Shown here one piece after another: positions 37,692 through 47,875 of a stretch of DNA of 64,000 bases. Position 1 is the stretch's first letter; each line of letters opens with the position of its first letter. Origin of the DNA: JAFEDN01 sp963712715 (lineage in GTDB: Bacteria > Pseudomonadota > Gammaproteobacteria > Coxiellales > Coxiellaceae); NCBI GenBank assembly GCA_963712715.1, contig CAVQJI010000020.1, positions 124,001-188,000 on the forward strand. The letters run 5' to 3'. Below the pieces are notes generated by a model. That model was given only the letters and a program-made list of their open reading frames with translations. It was not told the origin of the DNA and searched no databases. A program made the translations under genes and the position numbers.

Positions 37692-37820
37692 ATTACAGCG
37701 AGAATTGCTTCCTGTTTTTATCCTGCGCGAGGCAAAGCCTCTGCTCGGAATGAAGGGGGAGAATCGCGATTCTCCCCCTTGCGATCCCCCATCGCGGGGA
37801 GTGGTTTCTACGAAAATTAT
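37676..37820. repeat. Dispersed hairpin repeat family B, copy 2 (forward)
   Basis: Order: terminal hairpin AGCAATTCCCGCTG/CAGCGAGAATTGCT, then TATCCTGCGC, a hairpin GAGGCAAAGCCTC, then TGCTCGGAATGAAGGGGGAG, a hairpin AATCGCGATT, and CTCCCCCTTGCGATCCCCCA. Compared with other copies, the arms change in step. Confidence 0.85.
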
Positions 37821-37831
37821 TCTTTATTGAG

Positions 37832-39226
37832 TTATTTTAACTCTAAGCGCCAGCGCGGTGTTTGAATGATAAGTTGAAAATGTTGCAAAATTTTTTGCAG
37901 ATTCTCTAATAAAGACTTTATGGGTAAATCATGAGAATACTGCGCTGTACAAAGCTTTAATTCATGTAAAGACTTTTCCAAATGCTCGATAGAAGTTAAA
38001 TCGAGATTTTTATAATACATCAGCAAAGTCTGAAGCGCTTGAAAGGATGTACTGGAAACCGGTACGGGTAAAATAGATATCTTTTCTAAAGATCCCAAAA
38101 AATCTTTGATCAAAGGCAGCAGCGAAACAGTCAAATGATAACGTCGAAACAAAAAGCTGAGAAAATGCTTGCGAACGATGAATTGCCGCTGTATCTGAAA
38201 TTATCCAGGCTCCGGCGTTATTCCAAAATTGGCAAAAACCTTGACGCACTGTCTGAAATAAGGTTTTTGGGAAGATCAGTAGTTGGCCGATCACCCCAAT
38301 CACTAAATCACTATACCGATTAAAATATCGGCCAGGCGGCTTATCATATATTCTACGATGGTAATTTGGCTTCCAGACAATAAATAAAATATAACCGCCA
38401 GCAAGATAGTGCTAAAAAATACGGTTATTGCGTAATTAACCCTAACAAATAGAAAGGTTAGAAAAACCATCAGTAAGGCCGACCACCGGGATAGCGGATA
38501 AGGCGCAAACAAAAAATGAGCGAATAAAATGCCAGCAATTACTCCCAGCGCCGTACCCAGCAAACGATACCACGCTTTTTTAACACTGGCTCCCATGCTG
38601 CTTTGATCAATCACAATTACGGTCAGCGCTACCCAGGAAGGATTTTGGATTTTCACAAAATGGCTCAGCAGAAATATCAACGTGATCATGACTGCCATAC
38701 GTAAGGCGCGCTGCAATAAATATAATGATTTATCTAAAGGCAGATCTGGTAACGGTGTTTTATCCCGGTCGAATAACAGATTTAAACCGGTAACAACTAA
38801 TGTAGCGAACAAAATACCTTCCACCGCTTGCCTGACCGCAACGAACGTGCCACCAGGCATGCTGTGTGCAATCACCATAAAAACTAAAATAAACAAACCA
38901 GCGCTAAAACTACCGGCGATATAACGCGGCAAACAATACAAAATAAAGGCGCTAATAAACAACCAAGGTAAGACCAGCCACTCGACTGAATTATGCAAAA
39001 TCGTCACCGCGACAAATAATGTGCTGGCTATACCCGTCAATATCAAGCTGATGTGTCGTTTTTTGGGTATTACACCAAACTTGCTAAACGGCAATAAAGC
39101 AGCGATGACTGTCGCCCAGATCAATTCCGGTAAAGTAAACCATCTGGATGAAATAGTTGCTATCGCACAAGATAATGTAATCATGGCGGCATTTCTAACA
39201 TCAACGGTGGTTAATTTTAAATTCAT
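37832..39226 (-). pseudogene. FUSC-family membrane protein, two frameshifts
   Basis: Reading from 39226, a 307-aa frame has about ten hydrophobic segments in two bundles, ending RLADILIGIVI at 38303. This is the FUSC (fusaric-acid-resistance-like/aromatic efflux) pattern. The TAGTGATT octamer is then duplicated in tandem; removing one copy continues the protein as GVIGQLLIFPKTLFQ. About 50 codons later, an extra T in a T-run near 38154 shifts frame again, and the true frame resumes as FRRYHLTVSLLPLIKDFL to the stop at 37832. Restored length is about 465 aa. Non-functional as read. Confidence 0.8.
38302..38317 (-). other. 8-bp tandem duplication causing frameshift
   Basis: On the minus strand TAGTGATT occurs twice in a row at the end of the first FUSC frame and creates a TAG stop. 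One copy alone would give GIVIGVIG in frame. Confidence 0.75.
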
Positions 39227-39233
39227 AAATTAC

Positions 39234-39994
39234 TCATGATGCTTTAACAATAAACCGGACAAAATGATCTGCTTCAATGGAATTCACAGCATCTACAACT
39301 ATCTTACTTTTCCCCCTAGTAAAAAAAACCATATGATCACCCTCCAGGCGAATAATTTGATGCTTATCGGACATATTGGCTATCTCTATCTGGTTTTTTT
39401 GGTATTTACTTTCTTGATCAGGACTCATGCACATCTCTTCTTTAGTCCAGGCAATGGGCAAGCAATGTTTAGTCGAATACACCACAATCAAGGGAATGGT
39501 TTTTTTCAATGGCGGTGCATTTCTTATTTGTAAATAGCTCGGTAATTGCCCTATTATTTCGTTATAAAAATGTAAGGGGATTTAATTTTGGTTTTTTGCA
39601 GAAATTGATGGAGTTGATTGACAACATCTTGTGCAGTCAAGGGCATATAGTCGTTAGGGTTCGGACAACTGCTGAAGGTAAAAACTCGATCATAAGCGAC
39701 AACCTTCACTTTTTTAGCTAAAGCTGGGGCAATTTGGGAATTAAACCACTCATCTGCAGAGAATCCTGTTCCAGAAGAAAAAATAATCGTCGGGGATCCT
39801 TTTCCCAATGTGCGATAATAGATTTTGTATTTCCCAACCGTGGTGCACTCCCCACCAGGAGACAACGTCTGATTAATTTTATATTCATCAGGAGTATCAG
39901 GACAAATACTATGACAAGAAATTTCCGGCATGTTGGCATAACTGTGACTGCAAACAAGGACGAAAGCAAATAGAAACAATGATAATTTTTTCAT
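39234..39994 (-). pseudogene. Secreted alpha/beta hydrolase with internal deletion
   Basis: Upstream part (39994 to 39554): signal peptide MKKLSLFLFAFVLVCSHSYA, then GSPTIIFSSGTG and VKVVAYDRVF, the start of an alpha/beta hydrolase, stopping after SPYIFITK. Downstream part (from about 39553): QLPSYLQIRNAPPLKKTIPL, then LEGDHMVFF with the likely catalytic His. The nucleophile-elbow region (G-x-S-x-G) expected between them is missing. A deletion removing it and shifting frame explains both parts. Inactive as read. Confidence 0.75.
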
Positions 39995-40256
39995 TCGTAT
40001 AAATCCTTTAACCAATAAAAATGTAAATACAAAATTCTTTAGCAAAGAATTTGATTGCAGACCGTCCAACAGCCGGAACAAGCGCCGCGATAACGATCCG
40101 TACCCATGCTCGATGGAATAAAAAATGCATGACAGCCTGGGCATTGCTCTCATTCAGCCTGATTTTTCATGAGGATAGTTTAACATGAATATTATCCTTG
40201 ACATGTACACAACTACCCTACTTGGCTATCGGATTAAAATATGTTAAAATGGCAGG

Positions 40257-40949
40257 ATGAGTAAAACGATAGCGCTGGTAGGTGATTTTAATGAGCAGGT
40301 ACTTGCCCATACAGCTATTCTGAAAACGATTGAACTTGTTGAAAAGAATCTAGACATTCGCATTCATTGGCAATGGCTAGAAACAGACAAAATCAGGGGT
40401 GACGATACTCCAGTTTTTTCAAAATTTTCTGCATTCTGGGTAGTTCCCGGCAGTCCCTACAAAAATATGGAAGGTGTTTTGAATGCCATCCGTTTTGCTC
40501 GTGAAAAAAATCTGCCTTTTCTCGGAACCTGCGGCGGATTTCAACATGCATTGATTGAGTATGCACGCAATGTTTGTGGAATTATAGATGCTGATCATGC
40601 TGAAACTCATGTCGATGCAAAAAATCTGATTGTTGTCCCTCTGGAATGTTCCCTGGTTGAAAAGACCGGGCAAATAATTTTTATTCCAGAAAGCCGGCTT
40701 TATCATATATTCAACGGGAACCCAACTATTGAAGGTTATCATTGCCGATATGGATTAAGCCCTCTATGGAAAAACCGTCTTGAGTCTGCCGGGTTACGCT
40801 TCACTGGTCATGATTTAAAAGACGAAGTACGAGCGTTTGAATTACCCAACCATCCTTTTTTCATTGGGACACTTTTCCAACCTGAACGTGCTGCGCTCAA
40901 TCAGCAATTACATCCTATCATTGCAGCATTCGTAACCCAATTATCTTGA
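40257..40949 (+). CDS. CTP-synthase C-terminal-like glutamine amidotransferase homologue
   Basis: Stand-alone class-I glutamine amidotransferase-like protein of 230 aa, related to the C-terminal half of PyrG and to proteins annotated as CTP synthase C-terminal region-related (seleno)protein. The nucleophile Cys lies in LGTCGGFQH. Where PyrG has FHPE, this protein has LFQPER, so the catalytic His is replaced by Gln. It lacks the synthase domain. Hydrolysis of glutamine is therefore doubtful and its role is unknown. It is the only intact gene between two stretches of decayed genes. Confidence 0.8.
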   Translation: MSKTIALVGDFNEQVLAHTAILKTIELVEKNLDIRIHWQWLETDKIRGDDTPVFSKFSAFWVVPGSPYKNMEGVLNAIRFAREKNLPFLGTCGGFQHALIEYARNVCGIIDADHAETHVDAKNLIVVPLECSLVEKTGQIIFIPESRLYHIFNGNPTIEGYHCRYGLSPLWKNRLESAGLRFTGHDLKDEVRAFELPNHPFFIGTLFQPERAALNQQLHPIIAAFVTQLS

Positions 40950-41053
40950 GTTTTATGAGATAATTCGCGGACTTATTATGGCCGTCTCTTTTTAAGAAAA
41001 CCTTAATTATAGATCTATAAAATTCCTAATTTCATCTATAAAAGGAGCATTTA

Positions 41054-41546
41054 ATGTCCAAAGGACCCAGATCACAGACTTTCTTCGTCGCACAGTCAAA
41101 TTATCATGTTCCAACCGTTCGGATCATAGACAAATATTGCAAAGAAGACTATAGCCGAGAAATCCGAAAAACCTAAGCAAACTCAAGCGGAAAAAGCGCT
41201 AGCCTATCTTCAGGAAAGTAATAAAAATCGTCTGCTGATTGACGATCTAACACTATTATTTATGATAAAGGCATATGAATTCTCATGCGAAAAACTCCCT
41301 CTCGAACATGCCTTCTTCTACGTGAAAAAACAAGCCCATATACAATTTTCCAGAACAGCAGCATGTCTTTTCATGAAAACTTTAACTCAGAAGAAAAAAT
41401 ACCTGGAGAATGGCGAAGCATTACCTCTCTCTCACAGCTTTTTCCTTGAAGAAAAAGAGTTTCAACCCCACTTTAGAATGTCTGTTAAAATAAATCGAAC
41501 CATTTCAAACAGCATCCAGGGACTATCGCCAGGTTCACCACTTTGA
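41054..41546 (+). pseudogene. Unrecognised gene, probably frameshifted
   Basis: A 40-codon frame starting MSKGPRSQTFFV, with AAAGGAG 7 nt upstream, stops at 41176. From about 41145 another frame continues with protein-like content (KTIAEKSEKPKQTQAEKALAY, later LEHAFFYVKKQAH) to 41546. Read together they look like one helical, Lys-rich protein broken by a one-base shift near 41140-41150. No family recognised. The 215 nt after it show nothing clear. Confidence 0.45.
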
Positions 41547-41773
41547 ACTTCCATAAGGAAAGCCAAAATTTCCAAGTCGTCATTTGAGATGCTTTTCATA
41601 TATTGCAAAAAAAGTTGGCTTTAGATACACTTATAGAATAATGCGCGTACCGGTTAGGCATATGTTCCTGGCGGCAATGGCAGAGCTTCGCTCCCCGACG
41701 CAGAGCTCCACGGGTGAATGTGGGATTAAATTTTTTAATAAAAATTAACTAATAAAATTAAATGAGGATAAAA

Positions 41774-42948
41774 ATGCGTTCAAATTCTCCTATCAATCTA
41801 GTTTTAATTCAACAAACTCATAGACCGGATGATATAGAAAAAAAATTTAACCTGCAAGATTACCGGCTAAAGCCGATTATTAGGGAAGTCATTTATTCAC
41901 AATTTAAGATCATGCAAATCTTATCTACATTGCAAAATGCCGCCATCTTAACAGAGGGTTGTGCACGCGATGTGACTGCTGCTGATTTGAAAAAACAGTT
42001 TTCAAAAATTTTCAGAGCAATATTCCCAACTCACGATGATTTACTCAGCTTAGATTTTAATCGCCTTACAGAAAATCAGCTCAGAGTTTTGTGGCAAAGC
42101 TTTGCCACTCAAATTATGTTCAATTTGGGATTAGTTCCGGCTGTTTATCAAACTCTTTCAACCAGTACAGAAGAAAAGGTAACGTTAGAAATTATAGATA
42201 ATTTCTCTTCTAGTTTTAATGAAATTTTATTAAAATATCCTAATTTATCAAAAAACATGAAAAATGAATACCTTTCTAATTATCAAATGCCCAGTGAAAA
42301 AAAGAGTATTCTGATTTTTATGCTGAAGTCAGCAAAAAAAATCCAGATCTTTTCTATCATAGAGAAAAGGAAGCGCTTGATTTTGCATTATTGGCGGCTA
42401 AGAAAAGTGGAAAAAAATTAGTTGTCCTTATTTTTGGAAAAGACCATTTATACGGAATTTCAAATTTGATCAATACCGAATATAAAGATCGCATCATTTT
42501 AAAAGAAGTAATCGATTCAACAGAAGGCTTTTGGTGTGCTGAAAGTGAAGCATATTTAAAAAAACTTGAGCAAGAAGGCATGTCTGCCTATAAAAAGGGA
42601 GAATATGCCTCTGCGGCTGAACATTATCAAGACCTCGTTACCTTTTGGAGGGCTACCCCCAAGTTGACGCCGAAAAAACAGTCGTCTTTGTACACTGCCG
42701 AATTTAATTTAGGTTCTTCGTTACTTAAGCTGTCTGAGGCTAAGGGGGTAGACTGCGAAAACGCTTTGCTCCATTTAGAACAGGCAGATATCTTAACTAA
42801 AGATAATCCCGAAAAAAATAAGAAATACCATGAGCGTTATTTAGGAACCGCTAAACGCCACCAGCTGCTCTCATTTTTTAGCGATGAATCATGGAAAACT
42901 CCCGCACAAATAATTATAGATTATGCTAGTGAAAACTATAGCCCTTAG
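41774..42948 (+). pseudogene. Unrecognised protein, frameshift in A-run
   Basis: Start at 41774 (MRSNSPINLVLIQQ) supported by GAGG 6 nt upstream. The first frame runs to 42421 but loses meaning after QMPSEKK. A second frame carries on as KEYSDFYAEVSKKNPDLF and GKKLVVLIFGKDHLYGI, then an amphipathic region (AYKKGEYASAAEHYQDL) like a TPR, to 42948. Going from seven to eight A near 42297-42303 would join them into about 390 aa. The GKKLVVLIFGKDHLYGI part vaguely resembles TraB/ChaN-type proteins. Slippage on the A-run might still yield some product. Confidence 0.65.
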
Positions 42949-42972
42949 AAAATCATTTCACTGGATACTGAC

Positions 42973-43168
42973 TCATGCTGAAATTTCTAATTTTAATAAA
43001 TAAGCCTTATTGTTTAGACCACCGCCAAAACCAGTTAAATGACCGTTGCTGCCGATGACGCGATGACAAGGAATAATGATGGGTATTGGATTCTGACCAT
43101 TGGCCATACCCACTGCTCTGGCTTTATTTTTATGGCCTATTTTTTCGGCTTGCTCTCCACAAAGTGTC
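42973..43168 (-). pseudogene. ogt: Truncated methylated-DNA-cysteine methyltransferase
   Basis: About 64 codons of the C-terminal domain of an Ogt/Ada-type DNA repair enzyme: EQAEKIGHKNKARAVGMANG, then IIPCHRVIGSNGHLTGFGGG with the acceptor Cys in PCHR. The N-terminal 100 or so residues are absent; the frame runs directly into a family C repeat. The catalytic motif is intact, but without a start or N-domain it is almost surely non-functional. Confidence 0.85.
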
Positions 43169-43252
43169 AGTGTCAGACATGACGATTCCCTGAGAGGAAT
43201 TGTTTGAATTAAAGATATTTTTAATTTTTTTTATCGACTCTGACACCGTCTA
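43169..43252. repeat. Dispersed repeat family C, copy 1
   Basis: About 84 bp, also found at 53871-53954 and 59480-59563 in the same orientation. It runs from AGTGTCAGACATGACGATT through GAATTGTTTGAATTAAA to TTTATCGACTCTGACACCGTC. The ends are weakly inverted (GTGTCAGA/TCTGACAC here). It sits exactly between the broken ogt and the MATE gene end. Confidence 0.8.
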
Positions 43253-44835
43253 CACCGTCTATAATAAGAAGTTTCAGAGGGAGAACAAATATATTGCTTA
43301 AAAGTCGTCAATCCTTGACGGCACCAGTTACTCCATGATTGAGGAGCTGCGTTCTCCCGCTCTGGTTCGTGCGAGCGTGTAGACTGGTCGAGCCAGCGCT
43401 TTAACATAAACGGCGCTCCAATAGCTCCAATACCGATAAGACGCGCCAGGAAAAATCCAGACGCTTCCATCGATCCAACAGTCCCGAGTAAGTAACCTAG
43501 TGGCAAAGCCACCGCCAAATTACTCGCTATACTCACAATTAAAGCTATTTTTGTTTCATGTGAAGGCAAACTGCGAACCCCTGCTGTTGCGACCAACCGC
43601 AAGCCATCGACGATTTGAGTGGCATTCACCATCCATAACAAAGGTTTAGCCAGGGCTACAATTTGCTGATTGTTTTCATCCTGGGGATCGACAAAGGGCA
43701 GAATGAGCTGATCCGCTATTCCCAATGAGAGAAGAGAAAAGATTAATGTCATTCCGCCAGTAAGCACCAGGGCAGCATTGCCCAGCTTACGACCATTTAT
43801 AAACTCGGGCGCCAGGACCGATCGCTCCTGGCCGAGCGCGGCACTGATTTCTATACTACTCACAGTAGCCGCATTGGCGATCGGAATGAGCAATAAAAAA
43901 AGATATTGGATAGCAATTTGACTGGCCGCCAGATAGGTGGTTCCAAACAAATACCCAATGATCATTGTATTGCCTGTGATTGATACAATTTCAGAGATAC
44001 TTTGCACACCGGGTGCAAAACCGTAACGAAGCAACTTCCGTAAGATAATTCCCGCATTAGGAAAAGCGGGAACAAAAAGCCGGTGCGGTCTCAAATCAGG
44101 CAGCAATCCAAAAAACAAAGAGATCACAAACACGCTGGTATAGGCGCCCATAGTGTGGGCGTACCCCAAACCCCGGAAGCGCAAAGCTGGAAAAGGACCG
44201 GGGCCCGTAATCAGGAGATAAGCCATCGGCAGGGTTACACCCGTATATAAAGCACCTGAGGCAAATACCAGTTTTAGTTTTTTCAATCGAGTCGCCAGTT
44301 GCTGTTGGTTGATCATCATCAACATGGCGGGAATGCTCCAGACAAAACCACGAAAAAAATCTTGCGTTAAAACGCCCGTTTCGTGAGGTTGGCCCAGAAT
44401 TTCTAATATGGGTGCTATGAAGTATAGCAGGATACCTGCGGGAATAGACAACCCCAAGCCCATTAACCCCGCCTGTTGATAAACAGCCGCCCATTCGGAC
44501 TTGTGTTCGCCTAAAACCACACTTTCGGAAACTAAATAACTGACACAAAATCCGACAATGGAACGTTGCAACACCGCAATCTCTGCACTAGCGGCGAGAT
44601 AATTTTTTGTCTCTTCATTATTGGAAGCAGTTTGGACAATCATGATATTGGTCAAAAATCCACCTACAACCGATAAAAACCGAATAGCTATCATCGTGCC
44701 ACTGGCTTTAGCAATGGTAGTAATTGCCTGAAGATTGCCAATGATTTCAGTTTTTCTTAAAGGTTCCCCTTGTATGGTAACGGCAGTGTCACCAAGAAGC
44801 CGTTGAGAATTATCATCCTTTTCTTCTTTGAGCAT
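43231..44835 (-). CDS. MATE-family efflux transporter
   Basis: Inner-membrane cation/drug antiporter of 534 aa with about twelve hydrophobic segments. MATE features include the two-bundle layout, FFRGFVWSIPAMLMMINQQQL in the first half and YGFAPGVQSISEIVSITGN at the start of the second. A polar N-terminal extension of about 35 residues precedes segment one. GGAGA lies 6 nt before the ATG. The last residues (RRCRRCQSR) and the stop are supplied by the family C repeat, so the native C-terminus has been replaced, probably harmlessly. Substrate unknown. Confidence 0.87.
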   Translation of the reverse strand: MLKEEKDDNSQRLLGDTAVTIQGEPLRKTEIIGNLQAITTIAKASGTMIAIRFLSVVGGFLTNIMIVQTASNNEETKNYLAASAEIAVLQRSIVGFCVSYLVSESVVLGEHKSEWAAVYQQAGLMGLGLSIPAGILLYFIAPILEILGQPHETGVLTQDFFRGFVWSIPAMLMMINQQQLATRLKKLKLVFASGALYTGVTLPMAYLLITGPGPFPALRFRGLGYAHTMGAYTSVFVISLFFGLLPDLRPHRLFVPAFPNAGIILRKLLRYGFAPGVQSISEIVSITGNTMIIGYLFGTTYLAASQIAIQYLFLLLIPIANAATVSSIEISAALGQERSVLAPEFINGRKLGNAALVLTGGMTLIFSLLSLGIADQLILPFVDPQDENNQQIVALAKPLLWMVNATQIVDGLRLVATAGVRSLPSHETKIALIVSIASNLAVALPLGYLLGTVGSMEASGFFLARLIGIGAIGAPFMLKRWLDQSTRSHEPERENAAPQSWSNWCRQGLTTFKQYICSPSETSYYRRCRRCQSR

Positions 44836-45194
44836 AGTGGTTCTCCATTTTTTTTAAGTATGATTTAATACTCAAAAAACAGTTTCGAGACATCCCAATT
44901 GATTATTTATTATATTACTGTTTTTTTCAATCTTAATCTCCCTAAAATTTAAAATGCAATCAAAAAATTTGACAGATTTAAATTTATATCAGTTAAGTCA
45001 CATGATTTGAATAAACTGCATAGCTTAAAAAAGGAGAATTATCTCAAGTGATTGATTTTTATTATTTTATTTTGTGATCTAACTGGGATTTGCACCAAGC
45101 ACCAACGGATAAAAGACAATCGCACCACGCGCCGGGGTAGACCCACCCGCCGATTTATAATCCGAAATGAGATTCAATTTTTGATCTTGTCACA

Positions 45195-46427
45195 ATGCCT
45201 GCTATAGTATTAAAGATGGCTATGCAAAAATTATCAGTATTTAATAATAAAATTATTCTATTTACTTTTTTATTGAGCGCACTCACACAAGCTGGTTTAG
45301 CGATATATACACCTGCGTTTTTACAAATTTCTCAGCAATTACAGGTTTCGCCAGATGCAGTTAAATTCACCTTAGTAACGTATTTATTTGGCTTTGGGAT
45401 CTCGCAAATATTTTATGGTATTTTGTCTGATCGTTTTGGCAGAAAAAAATGTGTGCTTATTGGGATGTTAATTTTTTTAATCGGTTGCTGCTTAAGTATA
45501 TTTAGTTCTTCTTATTTTGATTTAATGATGTCAAGGTTCTTGCAAGGCATTGGCGCAGGCTCAGGCATAGCATTAAGTCGAGCGATCATACAGGACTCTT
45601 TTGTCGGCATGGATTATCTTAAAGCAGCCACTTATTTATCTTCTGGATTTGCATTTGGAGTGGGATTATCACCCGTAATCGGCGGTCATTTACTTGATTT
45701 TTTTTCCTGGCGCAGTGAATTTGTATTTCTATTTATCTGTGGATTGTTGTTGTTGATTAGCCTTTGGATATTTTTACCTGAGACTGGCAAAGTACTGTAT
45801 CCCAAACCTCCAATAAAACAATTTCTGTTACAAACTAATCAAAATGTAGCCTATATATTAAAAAATAAAGGCTTTTATTACTATTTGGTAACAGGTGTTT
45901 CCGCTTATGGAATTATTGTTACTTACAATACGATGACACCTTTTTTATTTCAAAAAACCTTAAGCATTAATCCATCAGCATATGGCTGGCTGACATTCTT
46001 CATTGCAGTGACTTATTACATGGCTACTGCATTTAACCGCTTTATTTTAAAACACGTTAGAACTCAATCCATTGTCATTACTGGCATTATATTAATATTT
46101 TTTGGGGGATTTAGTATGTTGCTCATCAAACTTTTATTCGACGTTTTAAATGTATATGTTGTTTTTATCCCTTTACTGATTGCAACCTTTGGGCAAGGGT
46201 TAGTCTGGTCAATCAGCGTTACAGGTGCTTTAAAAGATCTGTCGCATATTGCCGGTACAGCAGCAGCGCTTTTTAGCTTTTTACAAATGTTATTATCAAC
46301 TTTAATTTCAGGAATAGTTGCAATGCCTGCTGAAAATAATCAAATTCCATTGGCGATTGTCATTATAACTTTGGCCATAATTTCATGGGCTAGTTTTCAT
46401 GGAGGGATTTTAAAATCCAAATATTAA
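45195..46427 (+). CDS. MFS drug efflux transporter, Bcr/CflA type
   Basis: Twelve-segment major-facilitator protein of 410 aa. MFS motif A in the first loop reads GILSDRFGRKKCVLIG, motif B-like RFLQGIGAGSGIALSRAI, and motif C-like GVGLSPVIGGHLLDFFSWR; these fit the Bcr/CflA multidrug group. The start is uncertain: a second ATG (MAMQKLSVF) lies 21 nt downstream, and neither has a strong ribosome site. The 360 nt upstream contain no convincing gene. Confidence 0.87.
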   Translation: MPAIVLKMAMQKLSVFNNKIILFTFLLSALTQAGLAIYTPAFLQISQQLQVSPDAVKFTLVTYLFGFGISQIFYGILSDRFGRKKCVLIGMLIFLIGCCLSIFSSSYFDLMMSRFLQGIGAGSGIALSRAIIQDSFVGMDYLKAATYLSSGFAFGVGLSPVIGGHLLDFFSWRSEFVFLFICGLLLLISLWIFLPETGKVLYPKPPIKQFLLQTNQNVAYILKNKGFYYYLVTGVSAYGIIVTYNTMTPFLFQKTLSINPSAYGWLTFFIAVTYYMATAFNRFILKHVRTQSIVITGIILIFFGGFSMLLIKLLFDVLNVYVVFIPLLIATFGQGLVWSISVTGALKDLSHIAGTAAALFSFLQMLLSTLISGIVAMPAENNQIPLAIVIITLAIISWASFHGGILKSKY

Positions 46428-46451
46428 TGTAACTATTCACCTTGTAGAGGG

Positions 46452-46569
46452 GAACGTCCACTTTTGCCTCAGGTTTAACGAAAAACCGTGCTCAAAATGC
46501 TCACATACCGATGTATGCTCCGCTTTTTCACCCAATTTTTCGTCAAACCTGAGCCAAAATTGAACGTTC
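46452..46569. repeat. Imperfect palindromic repeat of 34-bp arms
   Basis: Left arm 46452-46485 (contains GCCTCAGGTTTAACGAAAAA) and right arm 46536-46569 (contains TTTTTCGTCAAACCTGAGCC) pair at 29 of 34 positions. The loop holds a small CATAC-CGATG-GTATG-like hairpin. It lies between convergent genes and may work as a bidirectional terminator or be a dispersed palindrome. Confidence 0.65.
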
Positions 46570-46608
46570 TGCGTATGTAATTCATATGCTGAAGGATAGA
46601 TACTAATT

Positions 46609-47640
46609 TTAAAAATCCTTCTGAAATTCCGAGACCCGCTCCTCTATGTGACCTTGTAATGAGGATACCTCTCTAGTTTTGCTAAAGAACCAGCTATTAC
46701 TAATTTTTGATGAAGAGTCCGGAAAATTTTTTGACTCTAATTCTTTCGCAAATGTAATCCATTTTGAATGAATAGGAACAACATATAAGTATTGAAATAT
46801 TAAATCTCCAATCACAGTAGGAAATAATGAACAATCCTTCAAATTCTTCATAAAGATGACAAAGAGTTCATATAATCTTTCCTTCGCTGCTTTAAGGATA
46901 ATCTGAACAGATTTCTCCTCCGCAGAAGATACGAGTAAAGCAGTTAGGGTTGGATCTTGTTGTAAAACGGTGGATAATAAATCTTCATCTAACTGATTTT
47001 TTATGAGGTCGCTCATTCCTTCGTGTAAAATAGAAAGTCCCGCATAAGAACAATCTTCAAAATAAGTCCCATACAAATACATAGTCATTAGCGAATGATA
47101 ACGACCTGTCGGACTTAAATTTGAAAATTCCTGATTATAGATGTTCCAAATATATAAGATATCAAAGTTACCCAGTCTATCAAGTGGCTTAGCCATAGCC
47201 AAATGATATAAACAGACAGCTTTATTGAGACTATCTTTTCTTTTACTATCTCCTATGATTTCAAATTTATTAGAATGATTATCTCGATATAATCCATACT
47301 GATATTTTTCACCGAGCGCCCATAGGGCCTCGTGGTTTCCTCGAGCCGCGGCTAACCTATAAAAATGCAGTGCTTCTTTAAATTCCTGCTTTTTCTCATA
47401 ACAGCGACCTAATCCATATTGCGCGATAGCATTTCCTTGATCAGCAGCAAGACGATAAGAATGTGCCGCTACTTCATAATCACCGCGATGCATTGCCGAG
47501 TCCGCTTCCTCAAGCACCACTTTTATTGACTTCACGTCTTCCACGTCTGCTGTGATTTGATTTACTTTCGCTCCGACAAAAGGATTACTACTGATTTTTT
47601 TGTTTTGTACTTTATGATTATTTTCTTTATTAAAATTCAT
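46609..47640 (-). CDS. Sel1-like repeat protein
   Basis: 343-aa protein with two clear Sel1/TPR-type units near residues 45-125 (AAHSYRLAADQGNAIAQYGLG and ALHFYRLAAARGNHEALWALG) and a less regular helical remainder. Sel1 proteins act as scaffolds, and Legionellales use several as effectors or in host interaction; no export signal is visible here. The ATG is supported only weakly. It converges with the Bcr-type gene. Confidence 0.75.
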   Translation of the reverse strand: MNFNKENNHKVQNKKISSNPFVGAKVNQITADVEDVKSIKVVLEEADSAMHRGDYEVAAHSYRLAADQGNAIAQYGLGRCYEKKQEFKEALHFYRLAAARGNHEALWALGEKYQYGLYRDNHSNKFEIIGDSKRKDSLNKAVCLYHLAMAKPLDRLGNFDILYIWNIYNQEFSNLSPTGRYHSLMTMYLYGTYFEDCSYAGLSILHEGMSDLIKNQLDEDLLSTVLQQDPTLTALLVSSAEEKSVQIILKAAKERLYELFVIFMKNLKDCSLFPTVIGDLIFQYLYVVPIHSKWITFAKELESKNFPDSSSKISNSWFFSKTREVSSLQGHIEERVSEFQKDF

Positions 47641-47729
47641 AGAAAACTTTTTCTCTCGGCTAATTCAGGGCTAATTTGAAGCTATGATACCGGTAGCGAT
47701 GAAGAAAAGCAAGCCTAAGCAATTGCTGT

Positions 47730-47875
47730 CAGGAATTCTCGGCGAAGCCGAGAATTCCTTTCTGGTTTATATCCTGCGCTCGGCAGAGCCGATGCTCGGA
47801 ATGAAGGGGGAGGAGCGAAGCTCTCTCCCCCTTGCTATCCCCCATCGGGCAAAGATTTTCTACGAAAATTATCTT
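47730..47875. repeat. Dispersed hairpin repeat family B, copy 3 (forward)
   Basis: Terminal hairpin is a perfect palindrome around GGAATTCTCGGC/GCCGAGAATTCC, then TATCCTGCGC, hairpin TCGGCAGAGCCGA, block TGCTCGGAATGAAGGGGGAG, hairpin GAGCGAAGCTC, and CTCCCCCTTGCTATCCCCCA. The end TTTTCTACGAAAATTAT is shared with copies 2 and 4. Confidence 0.85.

Noticed and set aside
45060..45190. tRNA-like stretch (GGTGCAAATCCC on the minus strand) and a short SDYKSAGGSTPARG-type frame
   Set aside because: No cloverleaf can be drawn and the T-loop is not canonical. The frame may be a protein relic, but it is too short to identify.
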